From Halobacteria archaeon (GTDB lineage Archaea; Halobacteriota; Syntropharchaeia; Alkanophagales; Methanospirareceae), in contig JAOZPO010000009.1 in assembly GCA_029932715.1 (NCBI GenBank), positions 1 to 15,353 of the forward strand: a DNA stretch of 15,353 nucleotides. Direction: 5' to 3'. This document shows, piece by piece, positions 6,440-14,172 of the stretch (positions are counted from its first letter, which is position 1; every line of letters begins with the position of its first letter). The position numbers and the translations under genes were made by a program. The notes beneath the pieces were generated by a model. That model was not told the origin of the DNA. It saw only the letters and a list, made by a program, of their open reading frames with translations, and searched no databases.

Positions 6440-7255
6440 TCATAGGTCAAGGAAATGCATCTTCTTCATCCACGTGCTTACCGCACTCCTTGCCTTCTCG
6501 GGATTCGCAAAATTATTCTCTATCGCTACATCTTCGGCAAAGCCCATGAACGGGTTTATCGCTTTTTGCTTCACATCTGCTACCCATATCATTGCGTCAC
6601 CAGCGTCTTGCTCCCTGAAGAAAGAGATAAAAGGAGCAGGAGTCTTTTCTGTTGGCACCACGATTACCACTGTCTCTTCTCCTTCTCTCGCGGCTGGTGA
6701 GTCCTCACTGATAATGTATGGAACGAACATAATAGAAGATAAAAAGAGGATACGCAATCGCGTGTTATTCGCTTTCTCCGCGAACCGCTCAAGGTACTCA
6801 TACTCTTTTGTCCTGACCTTTACACCTAACGTCTGCTTCTGACTTAAAATCCGGTACCCAGCTTTTTCCAGGAACCGCTCTGTCACACGGTTCAGAGCAT
6901 TTAGCGGAGTTCTTACCGCCGTCCAGCGTAGAAACGCATCATCCAGCTCCTCACTTAGATATCTATGCGTGGGTAAGCAATAGAATATCTCGCCCTGGTA
7001 ATTTACTTTCGTGTGCATATCAGGCGAGAATACTGATATCTTCTCTTCCTTCGTTGTTATGCTCTTGAAAATCATATCTTCTAAATTACCGTCTAAGTCT
7101 CTCTCCTGCTCTTCTCTCTCTGTATCGCTCAACAGCGAACTTACACATTCTCTTATACTCCCTGCAAGTTCACCTTCTGACATTACTTTATATTTTGATG
7201 TGTAACCAGAGAGTTCGCTGAACACGCTCATCAATAGTGCATTGTGTTTCATCAT
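6440..7255 (-). CDS. Unrecognised 271-aa soluble protein behind the radical SAM gene
   Basis: I do not recognise the family. The protein is rich in charged residues, with no signal peptide or clear membrane segment. A helical, acidic N-terminal part (about 1-65, with EREEQERDLDGNLEDM) leads to a central region with aromatic residues (NYQGEIFYCLPTHRYL, about 85-100). The C-terminal half alternates hydrophobic strands and charged turns (RLRILFLSSIMFVPYI; EETVVIVVPTEKTPAP), suggesting an alpha/beta fold. There is a single cysteine (in FYCLPTH) and no metal or nucleotide motif. The start codon is 24 bp after the stop of the radical SAM gene on the same strand, so the two are very likely one operon. 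Its 3' end is 4 bp from the stop of the convergent cis-prenyltransferase-like gene. The start is doubled (MMKH), with no clear ribosome binding site. Confidence 0.8.
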   Translation of the reverse strand: MMKHNALLMSVFSELSGYTSKYKVMSEGELAGSIRECVSSLLSDTEREEQERDLDGNLEDMIFKSITTKEEKISVFSPDMHTKVNYQGEIFYCLPTHRYLSEELDDAFLRWTAVRTPLNALNRVTERFLEKAGYRILSQKQTLGVKVRTKEYEYLERFAEKANNTRLRILFLSSIMFVPYIISEDSPAAREGEETVVIVVPTEKTPAPFISFFREQDAGDAMIWVADVKQKAINPFMGFAEDVAIENNFANPEKARSAVSTWMKKMHFLDL

Positions 7256-7279
7256 TCTACGAAAATTAAATCAGTTTAA

Positions 7280-8395
7280 TCAAAAAATAGCTTTATTCCC
7301 GCCTTGAGGTACATAGGGGCACCAGGGCTCCTCGGCTAAATAGTCACCTTTTAAATCCTCAGGCTCGTGTAGACCACCGCAGAAATCCACGAAACTCGTT
7401 AAGCCGTATGCTCGTGCACGGCATCCCCCGCAGATAGTCCTGTATTCGCAGATACCACATTTACCCTCCAGATTGTCAGGGTCACGAAGCGCTTTTAGTA
7501 TGGGCGACTGGAACCATATATCTTTGAACTGAGCCTCGCGAACGTTCCCGAGTTTTACTGGTAGATAAGGGCATGGAGTGATTTCTCCTGTTGGGTACAC
7601 ACGGCAATAAGTCAGACCGGCAATGCAGCCACGGCTCCACCGTTCCAGATTCAAGCCCATTTGCGATGCGATACGCATAAATTGCGGTGCACAAACGGGA
7701 CGAATATCAAGCTTATAGGTTGAATTTGCTATCTTTTCAAGCACGTCAGTAATCATCTGCTCGTACTTCTCTGCAGATATGTCCTCTATCTCTACACCTC
7801 TGCCAGTAGGCACGAGGAAGAACAGATGAAAACCACTTGCGCCTTCTCGCTCGGCTAACGCCATTATATCATCAATTTCGTCAAAGTTCTGCTGCGTCAC
7901 TGTTGTGTTAACCTGAACGTCTATGCCATGACTTCTACATGCGGCGATACCTGCCATCGCATCACGCCATGCACCTTCAACGCCCCGGAACGCATCATGC
8001 CGCTCGGGAATAGCTGAATCGAGACTAATTGCGACTGCTTTTACGCTACTGGCTTTCAGTTCGCTTGCTACTGATTCCGTTATGAGCGTTCCGTTAGTGC
8101 CCATTGCAACGATCAAGCCCTTCGCAGTTGCGTACCGTGCGAGCTCATAGACGTCATCGCGTAGTAGCGGTTCTCCACCGCTTAATATGAGGATTGGTTT
8201 GCTTACTTCTGCAATCTGGTCTATGAGCATCTTACCCTCTTCTGTGCTTAACTCATCCCTGGCTGCTCTCTCTTTCGCATCTATGTAACAATGCGGGCAG
8301 CGCAAGTTACAACGAAAGGTCATGTTCCATGATATAAGCCGTGGAATGAACCGTTTCGGGGCATTTCCCGCGGCACCCTCTTTCTCATTCATCAT
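7280..8395 (-). CDS. Radical SAM/SPASM protein of the AhbC/AhbD/NirJ heme-biosynthesis type
   Basis: Radical SAM enzyme. The SAM cluster motif is C29, C33 and C36 (CNLRCPHCY), GGEP is at 73-76, and the TIM-barrel core runs to about residue 240. The C-terminal SPASM/twitch region carries C257, C264, C275, C313, C316, C322, C325 and C359, suggesting auxiliary Fe-S clusters. The blocks PTGEITPCPYLPVKLGN, CGICEYRTICGGCRARAYG and GDYLAEEPWCPYVP resemble the alternative siroheme-to-heme enzymes AhbC and AhbD and NirJ of heme d1 synthesis. Which reaction it performs cannot be settled from sequence, and no other ahb or hem gene is nearby. Between CRARAYGLT and GDYLAEEPWC, adjacent in the homologues I recall, there is an extra segment of about 16 residues with C339. 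The gene is 121 bp downstream of the HdrA fusion and 24 bp upstream of the unknown 271-aa gene. Confidence 0.85.
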   Translation of the reverse strand: MMNEKEGAAGNAPKRFIPRLISWNMTFRCNLRCPHCYIDAKERAARDELSTEEGKMLIDQIAEVSKPILILSGGEPLLRDDVYELARYATAKGLIVAMGTNGTLITESVASELKASSVKAVAISLDSAIPERHDAFRGVEGAWRDAMAGIAACRSHGIDVQVNTTVTQQNFDEIDDIMALAEREGASGFHLFFLVPTGRGVEIEDISAEKYEQMITDVLEKIANSTYKLDIRPVCAPQFMRIASQMGLNLERWSRGCIAGLTYCRVYPTGEITPCPYLPVKLGNVREAQFKDIWFQSPILKALRDPDNLEGKCGICEYRTICGGCRARAYGLTSFVDFCGGLHEPEDLKGDYLAEEPWCPYVPQGGNKAIF

Positions 8396-8439
8396 TTCGT
8401 AATTCTAATTTGCTAGCTAAATCTTTTCTTATTTTCATA

Positions 8440-8497
8440 ACTTGCTGTTTTGTTTCAGGCAAGTATTTTCTTACCAGTAAATGCACAAAAAATACTT
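8440..8497 (-). promoter_or_regulatory. Two overlapping inverted repeats between hdrA-fusion and radical SAM genes
   Basis: AAGTATTTT (8461-8469) and AAAATACTT (8489-8497) form a perfect 9-bp inverted repeat. ACTTGC (8440-8445) and GCAAGT (8459-8464) form a second, 6-bp one. They share 8461-8464, so only one stem can form at a time. On the transcribed minus strand the first stem contains a T6 run shortly after the hdrA-fusion stop. The element may be a terminator or an attenuator before the radical SAM gene, but the AT content allows chance pairing. Confidence 0.3.
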
Positions 8498-8516
8498 CAA
8501 ACAGATTGAGGACGAC

Positions 8517-11500
8517 CTAAATGACAAACATAGCCTTCAGCATCGCCTCTATCTGCACAGACGTGAAGTGCTTTTGTGTCATCGCACCGACCGGGCATTC
8601 GGGTATGCAGGCACCACAGCCTTTACATAGCCCCGGGTTCACGTACGATTTCCTCGTTCTTATCACTACCTCCTCACACTGCTCCTCCTCTTCTCTTAAC
8701 TCTATCGCACCAAACGGACAAACCGCTTCACAACTGCCACAACCTATACAAACCGCTTCATTCACTTCCGCAGTTATCGGCTCCACTTCTACATACTCTC
8801 CTGATAGGATGTCACATGCTCTCGAAGCCGCTGCTGACGCCTGAGCAACGCTATCTGGTATATCCTTCGGTGATTGACAGCAACCCGCGATGAAGATACC
8901 ATCAGTCAACGTGTCCACAGGTCGCAGCTTTGGATGCGATTCCAGAAAGAATTTATCGCCACTTTGCGTTATCTTTAACTTCTTTGCAAGCTCGAGAACG
9001 TCTTGCTGTGGCACCATCCCGGTTGCAAGCACGACTAGGTCTGCCTCTTTCTCTACCTGGCTACCTTCACTTATCGTTTTCACTTTCAACTTCCCCTTCT
9101 CTTCTTTCTCCACTTTTATCTCATCTGTCAACTCGCGTCTTATGTAATTCACGCCCTCTTCTTTCACGCGCCAGTAGAATTCCTCGAAACCTTTACCAAA
9201 TGCTCGAACGTCTGTATAAAACACCGTTACATTGGCATCAGGTATATGCTCCCTGACCAGATGCGCCTGTTTCGCTATATACATGCAGCATACACGGGAG
9301 CAGTACTCATTTCCCGCACTTTTTGCATTCCTGATCCCCTTCTCCCTCGAGCCCACACAGCTAATAAAAACCACTTCCTTCGGCTCCTTACCGTTTATCT
9401 CTATCCTGCCCCCGGTTGGACCAGAAGCATTGCAAAATCGCTCGAATTCCAGTCCTGTTATTACTTCTTTATAGTCATAGCCGTAATTCGGCTCTAAAGA
9501 AGGATTAAACATGTCATAACCCGTTGCTACTATTATCGCTCCTGCTTCCACCTCTTGCAGTTCCTCTTTCATATCGTGTTTTATCGCTTCTGCTTCGCAA
9601 ACCTTCTCACAGAGTCGGCAATCTGCACAAATACCACACCGCAAGCATCTTTTTGCCTCTTCTAATGCCGCATCCTTCGTAAAGCCCAGTTCAACCGTTT
9701 CAAAGCTATTTATCCTTCTATCAAGTGTAAGTTTCGGCATTTTACTCCTGGTTTGCTTCTCTAACTCTGGTAATCGTGCCTTTACCTCTTCTATTCCTAT
9801 TCTATTCTCCTCTTCTTCTTCTGTCTCTGGCATGGGTTCACCACGCAGGTACATATCTATTGACTGTGCTGCTCGTCTGCCGCCCGCTATTGCTTCTATC
9901 ACCGTTGCTGGTCCTGTTACCACATCACCACCTGCGAATACACCCTCTATCTTCGTTCTGCCGCTTACTTCCGCTTCGATCCGGTTTGCATCTACCCCGC
10001 TTCTGCCAAGGAATCCAAGCTCTGATTGCTGCCCTATTGCCAGTATTACCGTATCTACATCCATTACAAATTCAGAACCTTCAATCGGCACAGGTCTTCT
10101 TCTCCCTGATTCGTCTGGTTCTCCGAGCTCCATCTTTTTACATTCCAGTCCTGCCACTCTATCATCGCCAATTATCCTGCTCGGATTTGTTAAATACACT
10201 ATTTCTACGCCCTCCTCCTCTGCATCCGCAATCTCTTCTTCCCTCGCCGGCATCTCTGCTCGCGACCTTCTATATACTATCGCCACATGGGAACTACCCA
10301 GGCGCAACGCAGACCTTGCAGCATCTATCGCTACGTTCCCTCCCCCTATCACCGCTACTTTCTTTCCGGTTTCCACTTCAACGTCAAGGTTCAGTTCACG
10401 CAGGAAATCAACACCTTGTAGTACCCCCTTCAGACTTTCGCCCGCTATACCGAGTTCTCTGCTCTTAGTTGCACCCACGGAAACGAAAACAGCATTGTAG
10501 CCCTTCCTAAGCTTCTCAAAACCTTCTTTGTCTATCTCCACTCCTGTTTCTATCTCTATTCGCCCTCCGCCTGCTCGTTTTATGTACTCTATCTCCTTTT
10601 TCAAAATGTCGCGTGGTAACCGGTACTCAGGTATTCCAGCAGCGAGCATACCTCCTGGTACCGGCAATTTCTCATATATCCTTACCCGATAGCCAAACTT
10701 CGCAAGGTAATATGCCGCTGTTAGTCCTGCGGGACCAGAGCCAATAATTGCTATCTGCTCCTCCTTAACTTCTGTAATCGCCTCTTCTGGCTCTTCTTCA
10801 TAATCTATGTTATCTACGGCAAATCGTTTCAATGCTCCTATTGCAACCGGCTCGTCTATTTCCCCTCGATTACATACGTCTTCGCACGGATGAGGGCAGA
10901 CATAGCCGCAAATGGCAGGTAATGGATTCGTTTCCCTTATCAACTCAATTGCTTCTTCGTATCTGCCCTGAGATATTAGCGCTACATAACCCTGCACGTT
11001 TACGCCTGCTGGACATCCCAATCTACACGGTGGTATCCCCTCGATCTTATCTATTGTGTACACTAAAGGAATAGCCTGAGGAAAAGGGACGTATACCGCC
11101 CCTCTTTTTGATAAACCCAGCTCGAATTTATTGAACACGACTTCTTTTACCGGGCATACGTTCGCACATTCGCCACAGCCCGTGCATTTATCCTCGTCTA
11201 CATAACGTGGCTTCTTCTTTACTGTCACCTTGAAGTTCCCCACGTACCCCTCGACACTCTCCAGCTCCGCATAAGTAATCAGCTCGATCTTATCATGGCG
11301 TGCCACATCCACCATCTTCGGCGTGAGCACGCAGGCAGAGCAATCTAAAGTGGGGAAAGTCTTATCAAGCTGTGCCATGTGACCGCCTATGGTAGGCTCC
11401 CTTTCTACTAAATAGACCTGAAATCCTGCATCTGCTATATCCAGCGCAGATTGTATCCCTGTTATTCCACCACCTATTATCAATGCCGAATGTGTTACTC

Positions 11501-11909
11501 CTACTCGCATCGGCTCTAACGCTTCTAACTGGGATGCCTTTGCAACCGCACTCGCTACCAGTTCCTTAGCCTTTTCCGTCGCCTCTTCCCTGTCTCTATG
11601 AATCCAACTGCACTGCTCCCGTATATTTGCCATTTCCATGCAATACGCATTCAAGCCCGCTTCTTTACATGCCCTTCTGAACGTAATTTCGTGCATACGT
11701 GGTGAACAAGAAGCAACGACCACCCTGTCCAGATTCGCATCCAGAATATCCTTCTTTATCAGCTCCTGCCCGGGATCAGAGCACATATACACGTAATCAC
11801 GAGCTATAACAACGCCTGGTAGTCGGTCAGCAAATTGCGCTACCTCTTTTACATCCACAGTTGCTGCTATGTTCGTGCCACAGTGGCAGACATAAACGCC
11901 TATCTTCAT
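8517..11909 (-). CDS. HdrA-GltD fusion flavoprotein (HdrL-like, electron-bifurcating type)
   Basis: Large cytoplasmic Fe-S flavoprotein of 1130 aa, against about 650 for HdrA. The HdrA N-terminal domain (1-130) has conserved C10, C43, C68 and C100. The first FAD fold starts at IIGGGITG (144-151), followed by CSACVLTPKM (190-199) and a [4Fe-4S] motif at C242, C245, C248 and C252. A complete glutamate-synthase small-subunit/NfnB-like module is inserted at about 290-752. It has N-terminal cysteines 295, 299, 334, 338, 342 and 346, a second FAD site IIGSGPAG (388-395), an NAD(P)-binding IGGGNVAIDAA (521-531) and the GDVVTGPATVIEAIAGGRRAA FAD block. HdrA then resumes with CLRCGICADCRLCEKVC (755-771), CVGSR (851-855) and CCMY (874-877), ending in two ferredoxin-like clusters (1054-1064 and 1095-1105). 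A role moving electrons between NAD(P)H, ferredoxin and a thiol or Hdr partner is inferred. No hdrB or hdrC is in the window. The AT-rich leader has GGAG-like and GGGA sequences before the ATG. Confidence 0.92.
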   Translation of the reverse strand: MKIGVYVCHCGTNIAATVDVKEVAQFADRLPGVVIARDYVYMCSDPGQELIKKDILDANLDRVVVASCSPRMHEITFRRACKEAGLNAYCMEMANIREQCSWIHRDREEATEKAKELVASAVAKASQLEALEPMRVGVTHSALIIGGGITGIQSALDIADAGFQVYLVEREPTIGGHMAQLDKTFPTLDCSACVLTPKMVDVARHDKIELITYAELESVEGYVGNFKVTVKKKPRYVDEDKCTGCGECANVCPVKEVVFNKFELGLSKRGAVYVPFPQAIPLVYTIDKIEGIPPCRLGCPAGVNVQGYVALISQGRYEEAIELIRETNPLPAICGYVCPHPCEDVCNRGEIDEPVAIGALKRFAVDNIDYEEEPEEAITEVKEEQIAIIGSGPAGLTAAYYLAKFGYRVRIYEKLPVPGGMLAAGIPEYRLPRDILKKEIEYIKRAGGGRIEIETGVEIDKEGFEKLRKGYNAVFVSVGATKSRELGIAGESLKGVLQGVDFLRELNLDVEVETGKKVAVIGGGNVAIDAARSALRLGSSHVAIVYRRSRAEMPAREEEIADAEEEGVEIVYLTNPSRIIGDDRVAGLECKKMELGEPDESGRRRPVPIEGSEFVMDVDTVILAIGQQSELGFLGRSGVDANRIEAEVSGRTKIEGVFAGGDVVTGPATVIEAIAGGRRAAQSIDMYLRGEPMPETEEEEENRIGIEEVKARLPELEKQTRSKMPKLTLDRRINSFETVELGFTKDAALEEAKRCLRCGICADCRLCEKVCEAEAIKHDMKEELQEVEAGAIIVATGYDMFNPSLEPNYGYDYKEVITGLEFERFCNASGPTGGRIEINGKEPKEVVFISCVGSREKGIRNAKSAGNEYCSRVCCMYIAKQAHLVREHIPDANVTVFYTDVRAFGKGFEEFYWRVKEEGVNYIRRELTDEIKVEKEEKGKLKVKTISEGSQVEKEADLVVLATGMVPQQDVLELAKKLKITQSGDKFFLESHPKLRPVDTLTDGIFIAGCCQSPKDIPDSVAQASAAASRACDILSGEYVEVEPITAEVNEAVCIGCGSCEAVCPFGAIELREEEEQCEEVVIRTRKSYVNPGLCKGCGACIPECPVGAMTQKHFTSVQIEAMLKAMFVI

Positions 11910-12100
11910 CTCTTTCCCTTAACCTTCTCCTTTTAGCTCTTTAATTCCGCTATCCGTGATTTATCCAGTTTAAATTTATTTTAATTATTAATATCATAAA
12001 AGCTATTGCATAATTACAAAAGCCTCTTCTTTATCTGCGGTGCTTTACCGTTCGGTAACCTATCTATTTATGTAAGAAAAGGGAAGTATAAACAACAAAC
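11910..12100. promoter_or_regulatory. Divergent control region between the HdrA fusion and the archaeosortase
   Basis: The left half is the leader of the HdrA fusion; on the minus strand an AT-rich block at about 11966-12000 (TAATTAAAATAAATTTAAAC) is the likely promoter, with AAAAGGAGAAGG some 20 bases before the ATG. The right half serves the archaeosortase: TATTTATG at 12065-12072, about 33 bases before its ATG, and GGGAAG at 12081-12086. A palindrome sits just upstream of that TATA box and is listed separately. Confidence 0.4.
12045..12058. promoter_or_regulatory. 14-bp palindrome, operator candidate
   Basis: TTACCG and CGGTAA form a perfect inverted repeat with a 2-base centre. It ends 6 bases before the TATA-like element of the archaeosortase gene, at the position of BRE contacts or an upstream activator site. 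It is more GC-rich than the surrounding DNA. The binding protein is unknown. Confidence 0.35.
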
Positions 12101-12928
12101 ATGCTTGGCTACAAGAATATCGTCCTATTCTTGCTCATCTTTGCGCTATTCTTAGGCGCTACGGTAGAAATCAGCGAAGGCTCCATTCCACTCGGTATCC
12201 TTTTGTTTGTCATCGCTGTATTGTTAATTTCAAGAATAAAGATCCGGGAGGCGTATATAATAAAACAATCCAAACTGCCCATGCTCGTGGGTGTGCTGAT
12301 TGTCGCATGTGACCTTGGTTATAATATCCTCACGCATAGCGAACTCGGCACATTGGACATCATGACCTTTTTGCTTGGGCTCTCGCTCATCGCGCAGAGC
12401 ATAAATAAGGACGAAATAAGGCGTATGGGTACCTTCGGCGCATATATGTCCGCGACCTTCATCGTTCTATTCCTGCTCTTTTTCAGCCTTTTTAACTATC
12501 TGGATATGGACTTTACGCATCTCTTCGACCATTATTTCGTACTGCTACCGTCCGTGTTCGTCATAAATACATTAGGAATCCCGGTTGACGTGATAGCCAT
12601 CGAGACGGTGCGTATTGCTGGTGCAGAAGAGATGAGTGTTATAATCGGCGGTCCCTGCTCTGGTTTATACTCGATGTTCCTGCTGATAGGAATAATGGTT
12701 GCATATACCAAGATAGAACATATAGCGCGAAACAGGTTTTATCCTCTGCTTATTGTAACTATCGTGGTTGCATATCTCGCAAACCTTGTGCGTGTGTCTA
12801 TACTGTATATCGCTGGATATTACTATGGCAAAGAATTGATGTACACCGTTCATGTCCATCTCGGCTGGGTTATATTCGTAATCGTTGTGGCTGTGCTGCT
12901 TTCTGTACTGGATAAGATGACCAGATAG
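12101..12928 (+). CDS. Archaeosortase/exosortase-family membrane protease-transpeptidase
   Basis: Polytopic membrane protein predicted to cleave C-terminal sorting signals (PGF-, PEF- or related CTERM) from surface proteins and probably attach them to lipid. About seven or eight hydrophobic segments can be seen: about 6-20, 29-44, 60-75, 86-99, 115-132, 145-160, 189-201, 215-240 and 250-270. The three family catalytic positions are in the expected order: Cys186 in GGPCSGLYSM, Arg231 in ANLVRVSILYIAGYY and His251 in HVHLGWVIF. The length of 275 aa fits the family. Which archaeosortase subfamily it is, and so which tail it recognises, cannot be told here, and I see no protein with a CTERM tail in the window. 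Start: ATG at 12101, after a TATA-like element and GGGAAG. Confidence 0.85.
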   Translation: MLGYKNIVLFLLIFALFLGATVEISEGSIPLGILLFVIAVLLISRIKIREAYIIKQSKLPMLVGVLIVACDLGYNILTHSELGTLDIMTFLLGLSLIAQSINKDEIRRMGTFGAYMSATFIVLFLLFFSLFNYLDMDFTHLFDHYFVLLPSVFVINTLGIPVDVIAIETVRIAGAEEMSVIIGGPCSGLYSMFLLIGIMVAYTKIEHIARNRFYPLLIVTIVVAYLANLVRVSILYIAGYYYGKELMYTVHVHLGWVIFVIVVAVLLSVLDKMTR

Positions 12929-12929
12929 A

Positions 12930-12949
12930 AAGAATCTTTCCTGATTCTT
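12930..12949. terminator. Hairpin between convergent archaeosortase and htpX genes
   Basis: AAGAATC (12930-12936) and GATTCTT (12943-12949) form a perfect 7-bp inverted repeat with a 6-base loop, beginning two bases after the archaeosortase stop codon. It lies between two convergent genes and could act for both strands, but no strong T run follows it. Confidence 0.35.
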
Positions 12950-13004
12950 ACTAACTACATACAGTACGGACTTACACGGTAAAACTTCAGCCATTATTAT
13001 TGTG

Positions 13005-14129
13005 TCATTTATGATGAATATCAAACAATTTCGCAGTTCTTGTTTTAGCTCGGAATACCGCGAAGATAACGGCAAAAAGGAAGGATACCGCACCCAAATA
13101 AAGTACCGAAATAGCCGCTGCTCTTGCAAATACAAAATCTTTGTTACTAAACGTGTCAATCACGATTATAACAAACAGAACAAACAAATAAGACAAGAAA
13201 CTGAAGAAAAGTGGTTTTTTTAGCCCCACTCCTTTTATTGCTGGCTTATGCTCAGTACTTTGCTGCTTCAAATGCGCTATACGGTCATCAGTTGCGGGAT
13301 GCGTGCGGAAAAGGAACAGGTAAGTGGGTAGCCGTATGTCCATAATAGTGACTTCGCCGTTGTGCAGCGGGTTCATAATATAGAGATGCACATGAGCGGG
13401 ATTCACAGCGAAAGAGTGTAAATTCAAGATCGCTTCTATTTTGCGTAACGCACTTACCAGTTTGTCTGGTTTACCATGCAGAAGCACACTCTGCACATCT
13501 GCCTCGTATTCACGTGATGGCGAGTATGTGAGTAGTATAATTGTTGCGGCTACCGGTGCGACCAGAGAAGTGGCAAAAAATTTGATTAAATTTGGAGCCG
13601 GGTCATCCTCCTGCCCAAATCCCGTGAATATCGAGCCCCAGAAAGCAAAAGGCACGATTGCAGTAAATAAGCCGGCTAATGCCGCAGCGGCAGTGCCGGT
13701 TGGTGTACTTTTTACGTGCATGAGTTCATGCGCCAGCACGGCTTCCTGCTCTTCTCTGTCCAGCAGCTCTATCAATGCGGTCGTCATAACAATCGCAGCA
13801 TGTTTAGCACTTCTGCCTACTGTAAATGCATTTGGCATTGCTGAATCAGTGATAAAGACCTTTGGTACAGGGCTACCCAGTTTTGTCGCAAGCCGGTAAA
13901 CGGTTTCATAAATGTCTGATTTCTTATCCCTTATCTCTTTCGCATGATAACGTCGTAATAGTATTTTAGCACTGAAAAGCCGGAAGAAGACTGCTAAAGG
14001 TAGCACAAGAAATAGTAATACTAAGTTGATTAGCGTTAGTAAAGGCAAAACGCGCTCAAGCATCGCTGCCCAATCAGTCATAGATAACGATAGTATCAGT
14101 AAAATCCACTGCTGAATAGAATTATTCAT
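13005..14129 (-). CDS. htpX: HtpX-like M48 family membrane zinc metalloprotease
   Basis: Membrane-bound protease of the HtpX/Ste24 group that degrades damaged membrane proteins. The zinc motif is HELMH at 134-138 with catalytic Glu135, and the third ligand is probably Glu207 in SREYEAD. Also typical are the preceding VFITDSAMPNAFTVG (91-105) and the later THPATDDRIAHL (277-288). Hydrophobic segments lie at about 27-52, 149-168 and 186-201, plus two beyond the protease domain (306-325 and 336-359). The length of 374 aa exceeds bacterial HtpX (about 290) because of this C-terminal membrane extension. A perfect GGAGG (complement of 14150-14154) precedes the start but is about 20 bases away, further than usual. 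The AT-rich sequence between is TATA-like, so the mRNA may start inside it. Regulation is not otherwise visible. Confidence 0.9.
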   Translation of the reverse strand: MNNSIQQWILLILSLSMTDWAAMLERVLPLLTLINLVLLFLVLPLAVFFRLFSAKILLRRYHAKEIRDKKSDIYETVYRLATKLGSPVPKVFITDSAMPNAFTVGRSAKHAAIVMTTALIELLDREEQEAVLAHELMHVKSTPTGTAAAALAGLFTAIVPFAFWGSIFTGFGQEDDPAPNLIKFFATSLVAPVAATIILLTYSPSREYEADVQSVLLHGKPDKLVSALRKIEAILNLHSFAVNPAHVHLYIMNPLHNGEVTIMDIRLPTYLFLFRTHPATDDRIAHLKQQSTEHKPAIKGVGLKKPLFFSFLSYLFVLFVIIVIDTFSNKDFVFARAAAISVLYLGAVSFLFAVIFAVFRAKTRTAKLFDIHHK

Positions 14130-14172
14130 TGTATATATGTATAAGTTCCTCCTATTTAAGACACGGATTTAT

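Noticed and set aside
9776..10500. Two long forward frames (222 and 230 codons) opposite the HdrA fusion
   Set aside because: They are low-complexity Ser/Pro/Leu-rich shadows of a strongly supported minus-strand gene with conserved motifs throughout.
13441..13899. 152-codon forward frame opposite htpX
   Set aside because: It is the antisense of the HtpX catalytic region and has no motif of its own.
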